Source: Adiantum capillus-veneris
Taxonomy: Eukaryota; Streptophyta; Polypodiopsida; Polypodiales; Pteridaceae
Reading direction: 5' to 3'
Assembly: GCA_014529385.2 (NCBI GenBank)
Contig: CM043945.1
Coordinates: 2,702,312 to 2,766,311 of the forward strand
DNA: 64,000 nt
Shown here: positions 31,020 through 41,289 of the stretch, in pieces
Layout: the number at the start of each line of letters is the position of its first letter
Position numbering within the stretch: position 1 is the first letter of the stretch
Notes under the pieces: model-generated
Seen by the model: only the letters and a program-made list of their open reading frames with translations
Told to the model about the DNA's origin: nothing
Database searches by the model: none
Program-made: the position numbers and the translations under genes

Positions 31020-31148
31020 CACCACATTGTAGGAATAGAGATAGATAGATAGATAGATTGATTATCATCCATGGAGGTCAGGTATGACCCATGTGACCAA
31101 AACAAAACATTACATCTGTTCTTTTGGGGTGGAGGTGTTAAATACATA
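31020..31148 (-). mobile_element. LINE 3' end with an (ATCT)n tail
   Basis: The minus strand runs GGTCACATGGGTCATACCTG, then ACCTCCATGGATGATAATCA, into about five ATCT units (plus-strand AGAT repeat at about 31038-31060). It lies directly after the ORF1 frame on the same strand with no ORF2 between, so most of the element is missing. GGTCnCATGGGTCA also occurs before the tail of the LINE end at 3.9-4.0 kb. Confidence 0.5.
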
Positions 31149-31959
31149 TCAGTTAGGGACTGAGGGTCCATTAGTGGGGAAAGAAACAAGATCAAAACCT
31201 ACGGGGGGGTTAGGTAAAGGGGGAGTTGTCTTGGGAGTTTGAAACTCCTGAATGATGGCTTTACCACCACAATAGACTACCCATTTACCTCGTTTATGAG
31301 CTTCATGCATCTTCTTGAGCTCGCTTGCTTTATGCTTGAGTTGGTTTCCGGTCAATTCCTCGGTGATCCAAAGCTTTGTCCCCTTGAGGTGGTAGGATTG
31401 ACGTAGCAGCCTTGTCCGTTCTTCTTTGTTTTTGAAAGTGAGGATGCATTGGCCAGGTGGTACATGCCTATGTGTGTCGTTGATCCAAGAGACACTGTCG
31501 AGCTCAATGTTGATTGGTTGAAGAGTGTCATTGAGCTTGGTGATGGCTTCTTTGAGGGTGTCCTTTTTGGTGCACCATGGTGAGGAGAGTCCTCCAATTC
31601 TAATCTTGAGGGCAAGGGATTCTTGTAGCTAGCATTCTTGTAAGGCTGCTTGAATTTCACTGTCAATCTTCTTACGCACTTGTTGCATTGGCTTCTTGTT
31701 GAGCCCCCTTGATAGTCTCATTGAGAGAAGCTTCCATTTCGTGTTTTTTTGCGAGCAGAGTTTTGTTCTCCTTTGCCGCATCCTCGAGCTTACTCAAGCA
31801 TTGTTTGAGTGTAGTGTTCTCCAAAACAAGTGCTTGGATCTGAGCCTCTAGGGCCATGATCCTCACGTCTTGGTGAGTGGTGGGATCCTTCTTGGGTGCA
31901 ACTGCCACAACAAGAAAACTCTTGTGTATGTTGGGGGTCGGCGTGTTGAAGGAAGACAT
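31149..31959 (-). pseudogene. L1-type ORF1p: coiled coil, RRM-like domain and C-terminal domain, broken
   Basis: The ATG at 31959 starts a frame whose residues 35-90 form a clear coiled coil (MALEAQIQALVLENTTLKQC, LSKLEDAAKENKTLLAKK). After a frameshift near 31675 and a TAG at about 31630, the frame continues: LALKIRIGGLSSPW, CILTFKNKEERTRLLRQSYH, LKGTKLWITEELTGNQLKHK, ASELKKMHEAHKRGKWVVYC, GGKAIIQEF. 'Vxv.Fk.kedr..lLr.ar.lkg' followed by 'I.eDLt......r..l........gk.....~gkl.i' is the RRM plus CTD layout of animal L1 ORF1p. Most plant LINE ORF1 proteins instead have DUF4283 and zinc knuckles, as at 1-662. It would bind LINE RNA. Confidence 0.65.
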
Positions 31960-32471
31960 GGCTCAGATAAACCTTGAGTGTTGTGGGAGTGGTGTGAAAA
32001 CCATTGAAGCTCAATGAAAACCTATGGCTGCCCTTGTGGAAGTGGAGGTCAAACCTTGACTGTTGTGAGAGGGGTGTGAGCACCCTTGAAGCTCGATGAA
32101 AACTTGTGGGACTCTGTCCTTGTGGAAGTGGATATCAAAGTCAATTGGAGCATCCAACTCCAGGCATCCCATGGGCACACCACATTGCCGTCATGGCAAT
32201 ACCACCGTTGTGTGACTATGGAAGCAAGGGTTTGCTGAGAGAATGGGAGCAAGAGGTGTGGTGATGCAGAGGCTGTTGCCTTGGTCTGGTTTGTGAGTGC
32301 CGCTGTTTGTGCTAGTTTTCTAAGAGAATGGAGGCAAGGAGCATGGTTTTTTAGAGGCTAGGGGTTGCTTGAGTTTATGCAGGGAATGGCAGAGGCTAAT
32401 GCCCCCCATAGGGAAGCCCCTCACCCATAGGGAGACTAAGGGAGGCACGAGGCAGAGACAGAGCTAGGGTT

Positions 32472-32510
<39 letters not shown>

Positions 32511-32515
32511 GGATG
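31960..32515 (-). other. 5' region of the L1-like element, with internal tandem repeats
   Basis: Two units of about 85 bp lie at about 31967-32050 and 32052-32140, sharing AAACCTTGAnTGTTGTG, TTGAAGCTC and CTTGTGGAAGTGGA. A (GA)n tract of about 14 units follows at 32479-32507. Tandem repeats in the 5' UTR are common in L1 elements, where they act as promoter modules. Confidence 0.5.
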
Positions 32516-32907
32516 GAAAAATATAGTGCATAGATGTCACAAGAGAATTGCAAAAGAGAGTCTTTCAATGTCACATCTAAATGAAACAAGAAAATAATGA
32601 ATTTATGCTATCAAAAGTTAGGTATACCATAACTTTAAAACTGTAAATGACTAAGTAAAAGCACCAAACCCTTTGTGGGATCAACTAATCCACCCATTCA
32701 CATCCGCTCTTACTATGGATAGAGAGAATTTCACTTCATTGTTGAGAGTGAGCCAAAACACTTCCAACTTACCGACAATAGACATAAGTTGAGGCCGCTT
32801 TGCCTGCCTCCATGAACTCTAGCCCTAAAAGGATTCCAAATACTAGCAATGAGAAGATATCAACACCAATCATACCAATTTAGATGCGATGCCTCTTTGT
32901 GCCACAT
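32516..32907. other. No recognised feature
   Basis: Short frames only. Some continuation of the relic to the right on the minus strand is possible. Confidence 0.3.
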
Positions 32908-33425
32908 TAGGTATTTAGAACAAGACAAGGCAACATCCCCAACGCATTAGCCATGTAGTTTATTTCCTTAGAGTCAACAACCTTTTCATCTGAGGCTAAG
33001 TGATGTAGATTTCTTAATCTTGTATCAATGTTGTCATGAGAAACATAGCACACATAGCATTTTTCATATGCACAAACAATCCTAGAAGCCTCTGCCCTTG
33101 TTAGTGCCTTTTCTTCTTCTTCTTCTTCTTCTTCTTCTTCTTCTTCTTCTCTTCTTCAAATGAAATTTTCCTCCTGCTAAGGGGAATTTTGAGCAAAGTT
33201 TTCTGGATGTCCACATATGTGGCAAGTAAATTGTCATCTGCCCCCACCTCGGCCTTATCCCCTTCCTCTGGTCCTCGTTGCTCTTCCTCCTTTGAACTCT
33301 CCTTTAAAAAAAAATGCTCGATCTCTTTGTGCTTCTGCAAGAGCCACATTTTCAAGCTCGATCATGTGCTTTAAATCAAATTCCATAAGTGCAGCAATCA
33401 CTTCATCAAGTTTCTTTTCCATGTT
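32908..33425 (-). pseudogene. Retrotransposon gag end: Arg/Gly-rich segment, decayed zinc knuckle, poly-Glu
   Basis: The minus strand has MEFDLKHMIELENVALAEAQ (about 33390), then GRGGGR, a stop, QFTCHICGHPENFAQNSP. This is recognisably a CCHC knuckle in which His and the last Cys have become Asn and Ser. A GAA triplet run follows (poly-Glu in this frame, encoded by the TTC repeat). The frame then stays open for about 64 codons (KALTRAEASRIVCAYEKCYV ... VVDSKEINYMANALGMLP) to a TAA at 32908. Whether it is copia or gypsy is unclear. Confidence 0.45.
33110..33157 (+). repeat. (TTC)n microsatellite
   Basis: About 15 TTC units. It lies inside the gag relic, reading as glutamate in that frame. Confidence 0.95.
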
Positions 33426-34467
33426 CGTCCTTGAATTTGTGTGAACACAAAGGTATTTCTACTTGTGCATCTAGACACAAGAGCAATGTCTAATTGTGCA
33501 CATGAGAGCCTTTTGAAGCTAAATATGGCATACAAAGAATAGTGGCTGGTCTTATCAAGTGCACAATCACATTGGCAGTGTCTAAACCCTTTTTATGACT
33601 CACACACACATTGCAAGTAATTATACATGGGATGTGGGTTTCAAAATTAATAGCTTCACTTTAGCCTCATTAATCACTTCACTTATTAGTGGTAGAGTTC
33701 TCTACCCTCTTATTTGTGACTTGCCAAGATTAATAAATAAATAAATCACCCCTTTTTGAGCCGGCATGTTGTGGGAACAGGAGCTTTGCCAAGTTTCAAG
33801 AGAATAAGGTTAAATAACCTCCACCTTTTTCAGGGCCAGCACCTTTTTTTTATAATGCTAACAACCTCTCAGAAAAATGTGAAACAGCTGGTTTATTGAT
33901 TAGTTTTCCCGCCAGTCAAACTTAAGGGCGATAGGTAAATGGCCTGGAGTCTTGTGCAGTGTGGCGATTCCCAAAAATTGTCACGAATGTGCACATAGCC
34001 CTATAGGTTAGCAAGCAATGACCGTCACAATCTTGTGGATAGTAAAAAATGTTGTCGACTGCATGTGCATGCAATTCATGTTGCCTTCTCGCCAAACAAA
34101 ATGCAGTAGCTCCCCTATTCAGATCTTCCAAAATAGTTGCAAAAAGAACCAGCACACGACCCTACGTTCTTCACTTCATCATGCTTGCAATGCTTCACCC
34201 ACACCACTGCGCAGTTTCTTCTATTCAAGGTCGCATGCGCTTGTCCAATTCATCAATACGCACCTCGTCGGTTTAGAGCATGGTCCTTATGGTTCTTCAT
34301 CCAAGGCATAGGTTGACAAAGGTGAGGGCAGAAGCAATGAGGGCCATTAAACAATTTTTGTAGCTCTGATTATTACTTGTGCAAAGAAGATGACATGGAG
34401 GGCTCATCTGGCCATGTCAGAATCTCAAATGTCAATGCCCTCTTTGAATACAACTTAGTTGTAGCTC

Positions 34468-34470
<3 letters not shown>
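33426..34470. other. No recognised feature
   Basis: Mixed composition with frames below 100 codons and no motif that I can name. Confidence 0.3.

Positions 34471-34558
<88 letters not shown>
34471..34558 (+). repeat. (CT)n-(CA)n compound microsatellite
   Basis: About 20 CT units followed directly by about 24 CA units. It generates spurious low-complexity frames on both strands. Confidence 0.95.
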
Positions 34559-34563
<5 letters not shown>

Positions 34564-34699
34564 TACTCGTGATTGCTTGCTACAACCCTATCTCTCACCC
34601 CCTTCGGGTTCCCCCCCCCCAAATAGGCATTATAGAGCTTTATTGCTATGCCACTTACACTATAATGGGGCAATGCCCTTGCTTAACTGAAGCGTGAAA

Positions 34700-36295
34700 A
34701 TAAGACCATGCCATCATTATACGGGGAAGGCGGCCCCTGCTGCTCACTGACTATAGACCTCCCCAGGCGATGGCACTCGTAGGCCGAGAACGGGGCTCTC
34801 ACAGTAGAGGGCGGCCGGGCGCATTCACGTCACCCACTCTGGAAGCGTACATGCCAACCTATTTAAACAGAGGTGAGGGCACACCTTGGCCTTCACTTAG
34901 CCTTGGATTGGGGTTTTTTTCTCTCTGTTGTGTGTCGTTACTGTCTAAACTTGCTGAGCGATGGAGCTTGCTGCTCAAACATCACAGGTGCTGTGTTTGT
35001 TCTACCTTACTATCAGTTCCAGTTTGTTTCCGTTGTGGTACTATGCATGATTATGGTACTATACTGGTTGTTGTATATACTATTGATTGGTCTTGATCAC
35101 AAAACGCTGTGCCGGGTTTTTTTGGGTCTTGAGACCTCGTTTGCACAAAAAGCGGTAGTGTCTCTGTCAAGCACATGCATGGAGTGGTTTCTTTCGCTAC
35201 AGGATGTTGGGTTGGCTCTATTGTAGCTGCTATGAGTTGCAGGATGGGCTCTATTTCAGCCGCTAAGGGTTGTTTTATGGGCTCTGGTTTTTGCCGCTAC
35301 AGGTTTTTGCACTAATGGTTGACATATTGGCTCTGTTGTAGCAGCTATAGGACGTTAATCTATTGATTTTTTAACACGTTGTCTGTGCGCATACTGGTTG
35401 TTACATGGGCTCCGTTCTTAGCCGCTGTAGCACGTTAATTTACTCTCTTTTTATTAAGTAGTATGACATGTTGGGATTATGAAGGTAAGTATATGGCTGG
35501 TATTTTTGACTTTGGTATAGCTTCCAAGGTATGGCTCATAAAATGAGGTTCCACATTAAAAAGAGACTCTGTTGACTGGTTATAATGGTGTCTTATTGGT
35601 TATAAAAATGAGGTAATCATCACCCTCATCTGATATCGTTGGTTGTCAAAAAGTAGTCATTAAATGATTAGGCATCTTGTACATAAAAGGTCGGACATGA
35701 CATCTCTTTGTCTAAAGGGATACCAATGATACCATGGGATTGCTAATTCTGAAGGTAAGTATATGGTTGCTTTTTTGGGCTTAAGCATAGCTACCGAGCT
35801 ATGGCTCTTGAAATGGTTGGACTCTTGGTGGACTTCACCACTCAGATTAGAAAGTAGATTGTACCACTCATTTGTGAAGTAATAAGAAAAGACTGCTAAC
35901 ATACAAGTTCTAATGAATAACCTAGCTTGTCTAAATTTTTTAAACCTATAAGATGGACATGGATACCAACTGATATGGTCCATTGATACCTGTAAAACAC
36001 ATCTAAGGCTAACTGAATTGTTGTCTTGTTTATATGGATGCAGGTAAGGACTCTATCTTATCTTGGAGGGTTTTTCTTTTCTTTGGCAAGCTACCCTACT
36101 TTAATGAAGCATTCACTGACGACCGGGGAAGTTCTTTTACTACTTGTTTAACTGGAAGAGGATCTCTTTCCTACAATCATTGTACCTAAATAATTCTAAT
36201 ACTGAGTTATTTTTGTACTTATCTATTCATTGTTCCTTGGCCAGCTGTCTTTTGAATGTAAAAATTCAATTATGTCTTATTAGTTAAGATTTAAA

Positions 36296-36296
<1 letters not shown>
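34700..36296 (+). other. Unassigned region with a TATA-like box and decayed internal repeats
   Basis: GC-rich sequence at 34720-34860 leads to TATTTAAA at about 34859-34866. Downstream, at about 35210-35440, the phrase GGCTCTnTTGTAGCnGCTA recurs about five times in degenerate form. GAAGGTAAGTATATGG, which resembles a splice donor, occurs at 35481 and 35751, 270 bases apart, each followed by similar sequence (TATGGCTCnTnAAATG). The frames at 34770-35226 carry hydrophobic runs but resemble nothing known. It could be a promoter plus 5' part of a non-coding or unrecognised gene, or an LTR. Confidence 0.3.
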
Positions 36297-36352
<56 letters not shown>

Positions 36353-36371
36353 GCACGCACGCACACACACA
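36297..36371 (+). repeat. (CA)n-(GCAC)n microsatellite
   Basis: About 25 CA units, then GCAC repeats and further CA. The Cys/Val-rich minus-strand frame here is a translation of this repeat. Confidence 0.95.
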
Positions 36372-36719
36372 TGGCTTAAGAAGAACATAAAAAACAAGAA
36401 ACTTTGTCTTCAAGCAAGATGCTCGACAAGAAACTAAATGAAAATCCTTACACCAAGATAAATGCTCGCATCCACACAAAATCCACAGAGAGAACTCCAA
36501 GAAAGAGAAGAATATTGCAAGAACACATAGTGTTAGGGCAGGAAAGCTATCGTAGCAGCAAGCTCAACAACGAAAGAAAGTCCCACCTACACTATTTCCT
36601 TTAGACAACTCTTAACCCTCCTAATGTGGCAATTGGCTCATAATGAACATAACCATCCCTAGAGTAATCAAGTATAAGTTTTACGTATAGTGTCCCCTCC
36701 GTCCCCCCCCCCTCAGTTC
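36372..36719. other. No recognised feature
   Basis: Nothing recognisable. A run of nine C lies near 36704. Confidence 0.3.
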
Positions 36720-38302
36720 AACTTGATATGCCTTATGATTTGAGAAATCATTGGGTCAAGCCTTTGTGTAAAGGAGGGGATGTGAAGAATGTAACTAACT
36801 AGTGGACTATAATGATTGACTCTCTTATGGAAAAGTTATTTGAGTACATAATGGAGATAAAATTGAGTGAATGGGCTAAAAAGAATAGAAATCATGTAAA
36901 AGGATAGGCAGGCATCTGTGCATGTCAAAGGATCATGTTCTCATGGAGAAAATCTGGTTGACGAACAAGCCACATGGGGGGGAAGCCTGCATGTGGTGGT
37001 TTTGACTACCTCATTTGCTTCATGTCAACCATTAACACTGAAACAACTCAATTTTTTGAAAGACAAAAGATTGTATTGTTGCTTCAAGGACTTCAAGAAA
37101 GCCGTTGATACGATTCCATGTAGTAATTTGTGGAGAAGGATGGAAGAAATCCCATCTGTCAAGTGAGTTTATGCTTGTAGTTTCTCATATCCTTGCTCAT
37201 ACCTATGAGAAGGTGATATGTGAATTTTGCACGGGAAGAGGAATTTTAAAAAATTTTGCAAGCACTATCGGGATTTAACAAGGATGTCAATTGTCAACAA
37301 ATCTCTTTAATCCATGCATTGATCGATTGGGCAAATGGTACTTGACTTTATTCGACAAGAAGGCAATGAAGAGGTTATTATTTGCAATGCATTAATCATG
37401 ATTTTGTTGTATGTAGATGATGAATTGCTTCTATCACATACTTTAGAAGGTGCAAAAAAGCTTATGGTTGTCCTTGATATATTTTTCTTGCATAGTGGGT
37501 TGATAGTGAATGAATCCAAAAACAAAGGTTATGCTTGTGACAACAAAAAATAATTAGGAAAAGCAAAGCATTGTTTACAACAATGAGACACTTGAAGTTG
37601 TTGAGAGATTTAAGCATCTTGGCCTTGAGGTTTCAATCAATCTCAAGTGGCATGAATGTGCTATGCATCATATGGACGTTGGGAAGAGAGCACACTATAA
37701 AATTTGAGAACATGTGTAATGCAGGGGATGCATGCATGTCAAATGTTGGGTTCTCAAGAAGTATCTTTTTGACACATTGGTGAAATCGTTTCTTCTTCAT
37801 GGAGTTGAAGTGTGGGCTAGGAACATCTCAAAGCCTACTTGGAAAGAGTTTGAGAACATTCAAAAGCGTTTTCTTACAAAATTTCTCCAAGTGAAGACAC
37901 AAACACCATATATGCTCCTAATTCTTGATCCAAAAACTCTTCCAATTGATGTTATGGGCATGGAAAGGGTAGTGGAGTATATGATAAAGATGCATCAAAA
38001 CCCCTCACATCAACTTTGTACAATTGCATGGGAAGTACGAAAAAAAGTTCAAAAGATGCATTAAAGCAAGATCTTGAACTGAGATGGATGTAAGGGATAA
38101 AGAAGCGGTTTGGGAGATGGGATGTGCTACACATGCTACATGAGGTGTCAATCCCAAGTGAACAAAGACTTTCTACAACACCAATGTATTATGGCTTTGG
38201 AGGAATCAAGTGGGTTGCTCTTCACACATTACAACACCCATATTGCCCCAAGTTAAACCACATTCTTCACCAAAAGAAGAAACCATACCCCATACATGCT
38301 TG
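36720..38302 (+). pseudogene. LINE reverse transcriptase (ORF2), decayed
   Basis: RT motifs read in order across several frames: LMEKLFEYIMEIKLSEWAKK, LYCCFKDFKKAVDTIPCSNL (motif A; 'DFkKAFDtV'), QGCQLSTNLFNPCIDRL (motif B, about 37283-37335), and ILLYVDDELLLSHTLEGAKK (YVDD catalytic box, about 37402-37450) followed by GLIVNESKNK. The C-terminal part follows: LKKYLFDTLVKSFLLHGVEV, WKEFENIQKRFLTKFLQVKT, LPIDVMGMERVVEYMIKMHQ, and RWDVLHMLHEVSIPSEQRLS, ending near 38302. Many frameshifts and stops are present. The RT class is non-LTR. The minus-strand fragment at 11.8-12.2 kb is a second copy, and the endonuclease at 28.8-29.5 kb may belong to the same family. Confidence 0.85.
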
Positions 38303-38675
38303 ATCCTATCCCCTTGTTAGTGATCACATGTTTGTGGCCATTTGGCTTAGCCCCCGCTCCCTTCAAATGTGAGACAAGGTGCTAAGGCAATGGAGAAGAG
38401 TCACATAAACTATGAATATTATGCTTAGTTCAAGTTCAAGAGTTTGAAGTGTTATTGTCTCTTATAACTAGGGCTTTCTAAATGGACAATGGCCAGCTCA
38501 CATGGGTCTTTACACATATCATGACAGAATTACAACTTAGAGAATTGACTTACTACTCTGGGATTAGATTTACACACATTGTAACTATACTAGCTTGAAA
38601 AAATAACAGAGTGCAAATTCATTAAAAATGTGGGGTTCGATTAGGCGGGCGCCCGTATGCTAAATCTGCCAAACA
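38303..38675 (-). mobile_element. LTR (5' part) of a minus-strand gypsy element; left limit unclear
   Basis: On the minus strand an LTR start TGTTTGGCAGATTTAGC (its first base is at 38675) directly follows a polypurine tract. The sequence differs from the LTRs at 45.9, 52.6 and 63.4 kb. It runs towards the LINE without a visible LTR end. Confidence 0.5.
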
Positions 38676-38710
38676 CTCCCCCCTTCCTAGTTTGTGTCAT
38701 CCCTTGACAC
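38676..38710 (-). promoter_or_regulatory. Polypurine tract and preceding hairpin
   Basis: The minus strand reads GTGTCAAGGGATGACAC (stem GTGTC/GACAC, 38694-38710), a short spacer, and the purine run AGGAAGGGGGGAG before the LTR. The same arrangement precedes the LTR of the gypsy element at 63400-63434. Confidence 0.7.
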
Positions 38711-39994
38711 GACCATGTGCAATCTGATGGGTTATCTTCACATTCGTCTTGAAGGTTGGAATTTAACTTTGAAATTGCTTTGTAGTTGATGGCACTCCCT
38801 CCTTCCTTGAGTGATTGATATCTCTTGTGCTCTGGTTGCACATTCTCCTTTGAGTTGCAACTTTTTATAGTGAAGATGGCTATTCTGTCATCTGCCTTTT
38901 CGGGAACTGAGCCTCTTTGGATCGTTGACTTTATGATGGATCTTGCCCACATGTTCCATTGTAATGTAAGTTCTCCGCTATATTTCATTAACTTGGAAGC
39001 ACTATGTGAGCGCCTTATGATCGTTGTTCATAGTCCTATTGTTGAGTTTGTCATTGCTTGCCAATTGTTTTTGAATGCCATTCTCCAACTTGCAGTTTTT
39101 TAATGGAGCTTTGATGTTGTAGTAGAAGATAAGAGTTGCTCTTGACAAGCACATGGAGACATGTAGTTGTTGCTTTGATTCTTTGATAAATGATATGGGT
39201 AGCCATTATTTATTGCTGATGTAGAAGTAATATATACAAGAGGATAGTGATGAGGTTTTCTATTTTAGCATCTAAAACCTTGATGACCAAAGGGAAAAAA
39301 CCTGGTGGAAAAAAAAAACCTTTGGTATACGCTCTTATTGGAGTTGAGCAGTTGGACATTAAGTACTTGTTCATGCAAGGTGAGTGCTTGTGATAAACAA
39401 AGGAGGAGTGTCTAATGCAAGTGTCAATTATGGAACACTCTATATACATACGAGAAATTTGTCAAACAAAAGCTTACAGTGTGAAAAATGGAGTTACTGG
39501 GTGCTTCAAGGAACAAATATAGCAAATGTGACATCAAAGGATGTCGCAATAGCTTCTACATTTCCAAGAAGGGCTTTGATAAAGAAGCTTCCCCACTCAT
39601 ACCTCAATGTGCTCAATGCGTAAGTGTCTTTTGGACTTCCTCCTTCACTTCAATAGACTCAAAATAAATAGATTTTTCCTCTTATACTCACCTATACCAG
39701 AATGAGCAACATAATGTAAATATGTTCAACTCTTCTAGCTTGAGTAGTACCTGTAAATATGTTCAACAGAATGAGCAACATAATGTAAATATGTTCAACT
39801 CTTCTAGCTTGAGTAGTACCTAGAATAGCTAAGACTCTTCGAACACATAGAATATTACTTGAAGCTTTGAGACTAATGTTTCACTCATTTAGTGGCTTAG
39901 CTGCCCAACTATGGCTCTTATGCTATGTATTTTTAATGGCGACTTGGACGTACCTTCTCAATGCCAAAAACTCAATTCCATAGGTTCTTGAGAT
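38711..39994 (-). other. Unassigned 3' region of the minus-strand gypsy element
   Basis: A 115-codon minus-strand frame (38641-38988) ends across the polypurine tract, but no family is recognised. A tandem duplication of period about 69 lies at about 39698-39822 (ATGAGCAACATAATGTAAAT twice). RT, RNase H and integrase, which belong here in a complete element, are not visible. Confidence 0.35.
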
Positions 39995-40612
39995 TTAGGC
40001 CTCTTGCATTGTTTTGGTCCTTGGATGCCACCATTTGTCAAGTAGGTTGGCATACTTTTTCTCCCCTTGATTTGTTTGTTGTATGTTGATACTGCTTTGT
40101 GAAACAACTTCTATGGTGTTGATACTGTGTTGTGAAACAACTTCTATGGTTGTAGCAGGGATTGATGGAGCCTTTGCTTTATCTCCCATGTGAAGCAGTT
40201 GAATATGTTTGTGGGTTCTCTAAGATTGAGTTTCCAATTGAAATTTTGGAGCCCACCTTGTCTGTGGTCTCTGTGTGATCGTCTTTTGTATTTTCCCCTT
40301 TTGCTCAATGACTTGATGGAAACTAGGCTTTGGTATCCATATCTCCCTTGTAGAAGCGTTGCTTTTGTAGTAGAAGACAATATACCCATCTGGAGGTTGT
40401 ATCACCATAGGTTGTAATTGGCTTTTTTTAGGCTTTTTGATCCAAACATTAATGTTTCCTTGAAAGTAGCCTTGAGCAGTGATTGACTCATTTGATGCTA
40501 CCCACCCTATTACCTTTGGTTGTTGAAGTTGAACATGTGATTGGTGTATCCAAATTGGATCTTTGACTTTGATATGCTCTTTGGATACTAACACTTGACT
40601 GATTATTTCCAA
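39995..40612 (-). pseudogene. Unrecognised frames, minus strand
   Basis: The frame at 40220-40612 (130 codons) is rich in Q, I and P (VLVSKEHIKVKDPIWIHQSH, then PDGYIVFYYKSNASTREIW). It is followed at 39995-40189 by a short frame with a duplicated TIEVVSQ-SIN peptide. I do not recognise the family. They lie downstream, on the same strand, of a retropepsin-like frame and may belong to the same unidentified retroelement. Confidence 0.3.
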
Positions 40613-40723
40613 ATTCTTCTAGAGGCTTTGTTGTGATGGAAACTTTGGTTGATAAAATTTTTGCTTAGGTTTTCATTGCATTGTTGACAATTTGGCTTCT
40701 GATGTAGAGGCTATGCATGAAGT

Positions 40724-41203
40724 TTAAAAGAGACTCGTTGAAGTTAAATTTGACTTGCGAGGTTGATATGCTTGAGTGTTTGCTTTAGCTTTACCTTTTT
40801 TGACTATGGTTGGTTGGTTCTTTTTTGCATGGATCAGAGATGCTTCAAAGACCATTGCTGTTGTTATTGAATCTCTTTGTTGTTGTTGAAAGAAGATGTT
40901 TGTACAACTTTTTGTCAGAAACATACTCTCTTTGATGTGATGGGAGTTGATTATGTAGAAAGTGTCCTTGAACTCCCCAGTACTCAACTTGAGTACGACT
41001 TCTACCACACCAAAGCTAGGAATTGACGTTTTAGAACTTGTGTAGAATGTTTCTTCTAGCTCTTTGATTGGTGGATTTTCCATCATTATCCAGGTGTTAT
41101 AAGACATTAGATTCTTTGTAGCATAAGGATCTATCATATATAAAAATGTAATTTTGAGTCCTACTTTTCCACATATGCTGAATTTGATCACCATAGTAGA
41201 CAA
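40724..41203 (-). pseudogene. Retropepsin-like frame
   Basis: 159 codons. FSICGKVGLKITFLYMIDPY, then ATKNLMSYNTWIMMENP, resembles the retropepsin active-site strand 'k.....~~aLIDSGATkNfis..'; the DSGA reads DPYA, so the copy would be inactive. TGEFKDTFYIINSHHIKESM fits the later strands. This differs from the protease of the gypsy family beside it (LDSGAGIAIA), so a second element is implied. The breakpoint lies near 41290. Confidence 0.4.
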
Positions 41204-41289
41204 TCAATCTTTCGTCTTATCGTTGTTCTTCTCCTAATCTTGAGTTTGTTGAACATCTGATGTGGAACTTGGAAACACCGATTCTTCAT

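Noticed and set aside
34770-35226. Overlapping plus-strand frames of 108 and 117 codons with hydrophobic runs
   Set aside because: No conserved motif, overlapping in different registers and followed by repeat-like sequence. Kept only as an unassigned region.
38600-38720. tRNA gene near the sequence GGTTCGATTAGG
   Set aside because: The T-loop-like string lacks the rest of a cloverleaf and lies in an LTR.
39995-41203. Endogenous pararetrovirus (caulimovirid) gene
   Set aside because: The retropepsin-like frame raised the idea, but no movement-protein, coat or RT motif could be read, so I did not call it.
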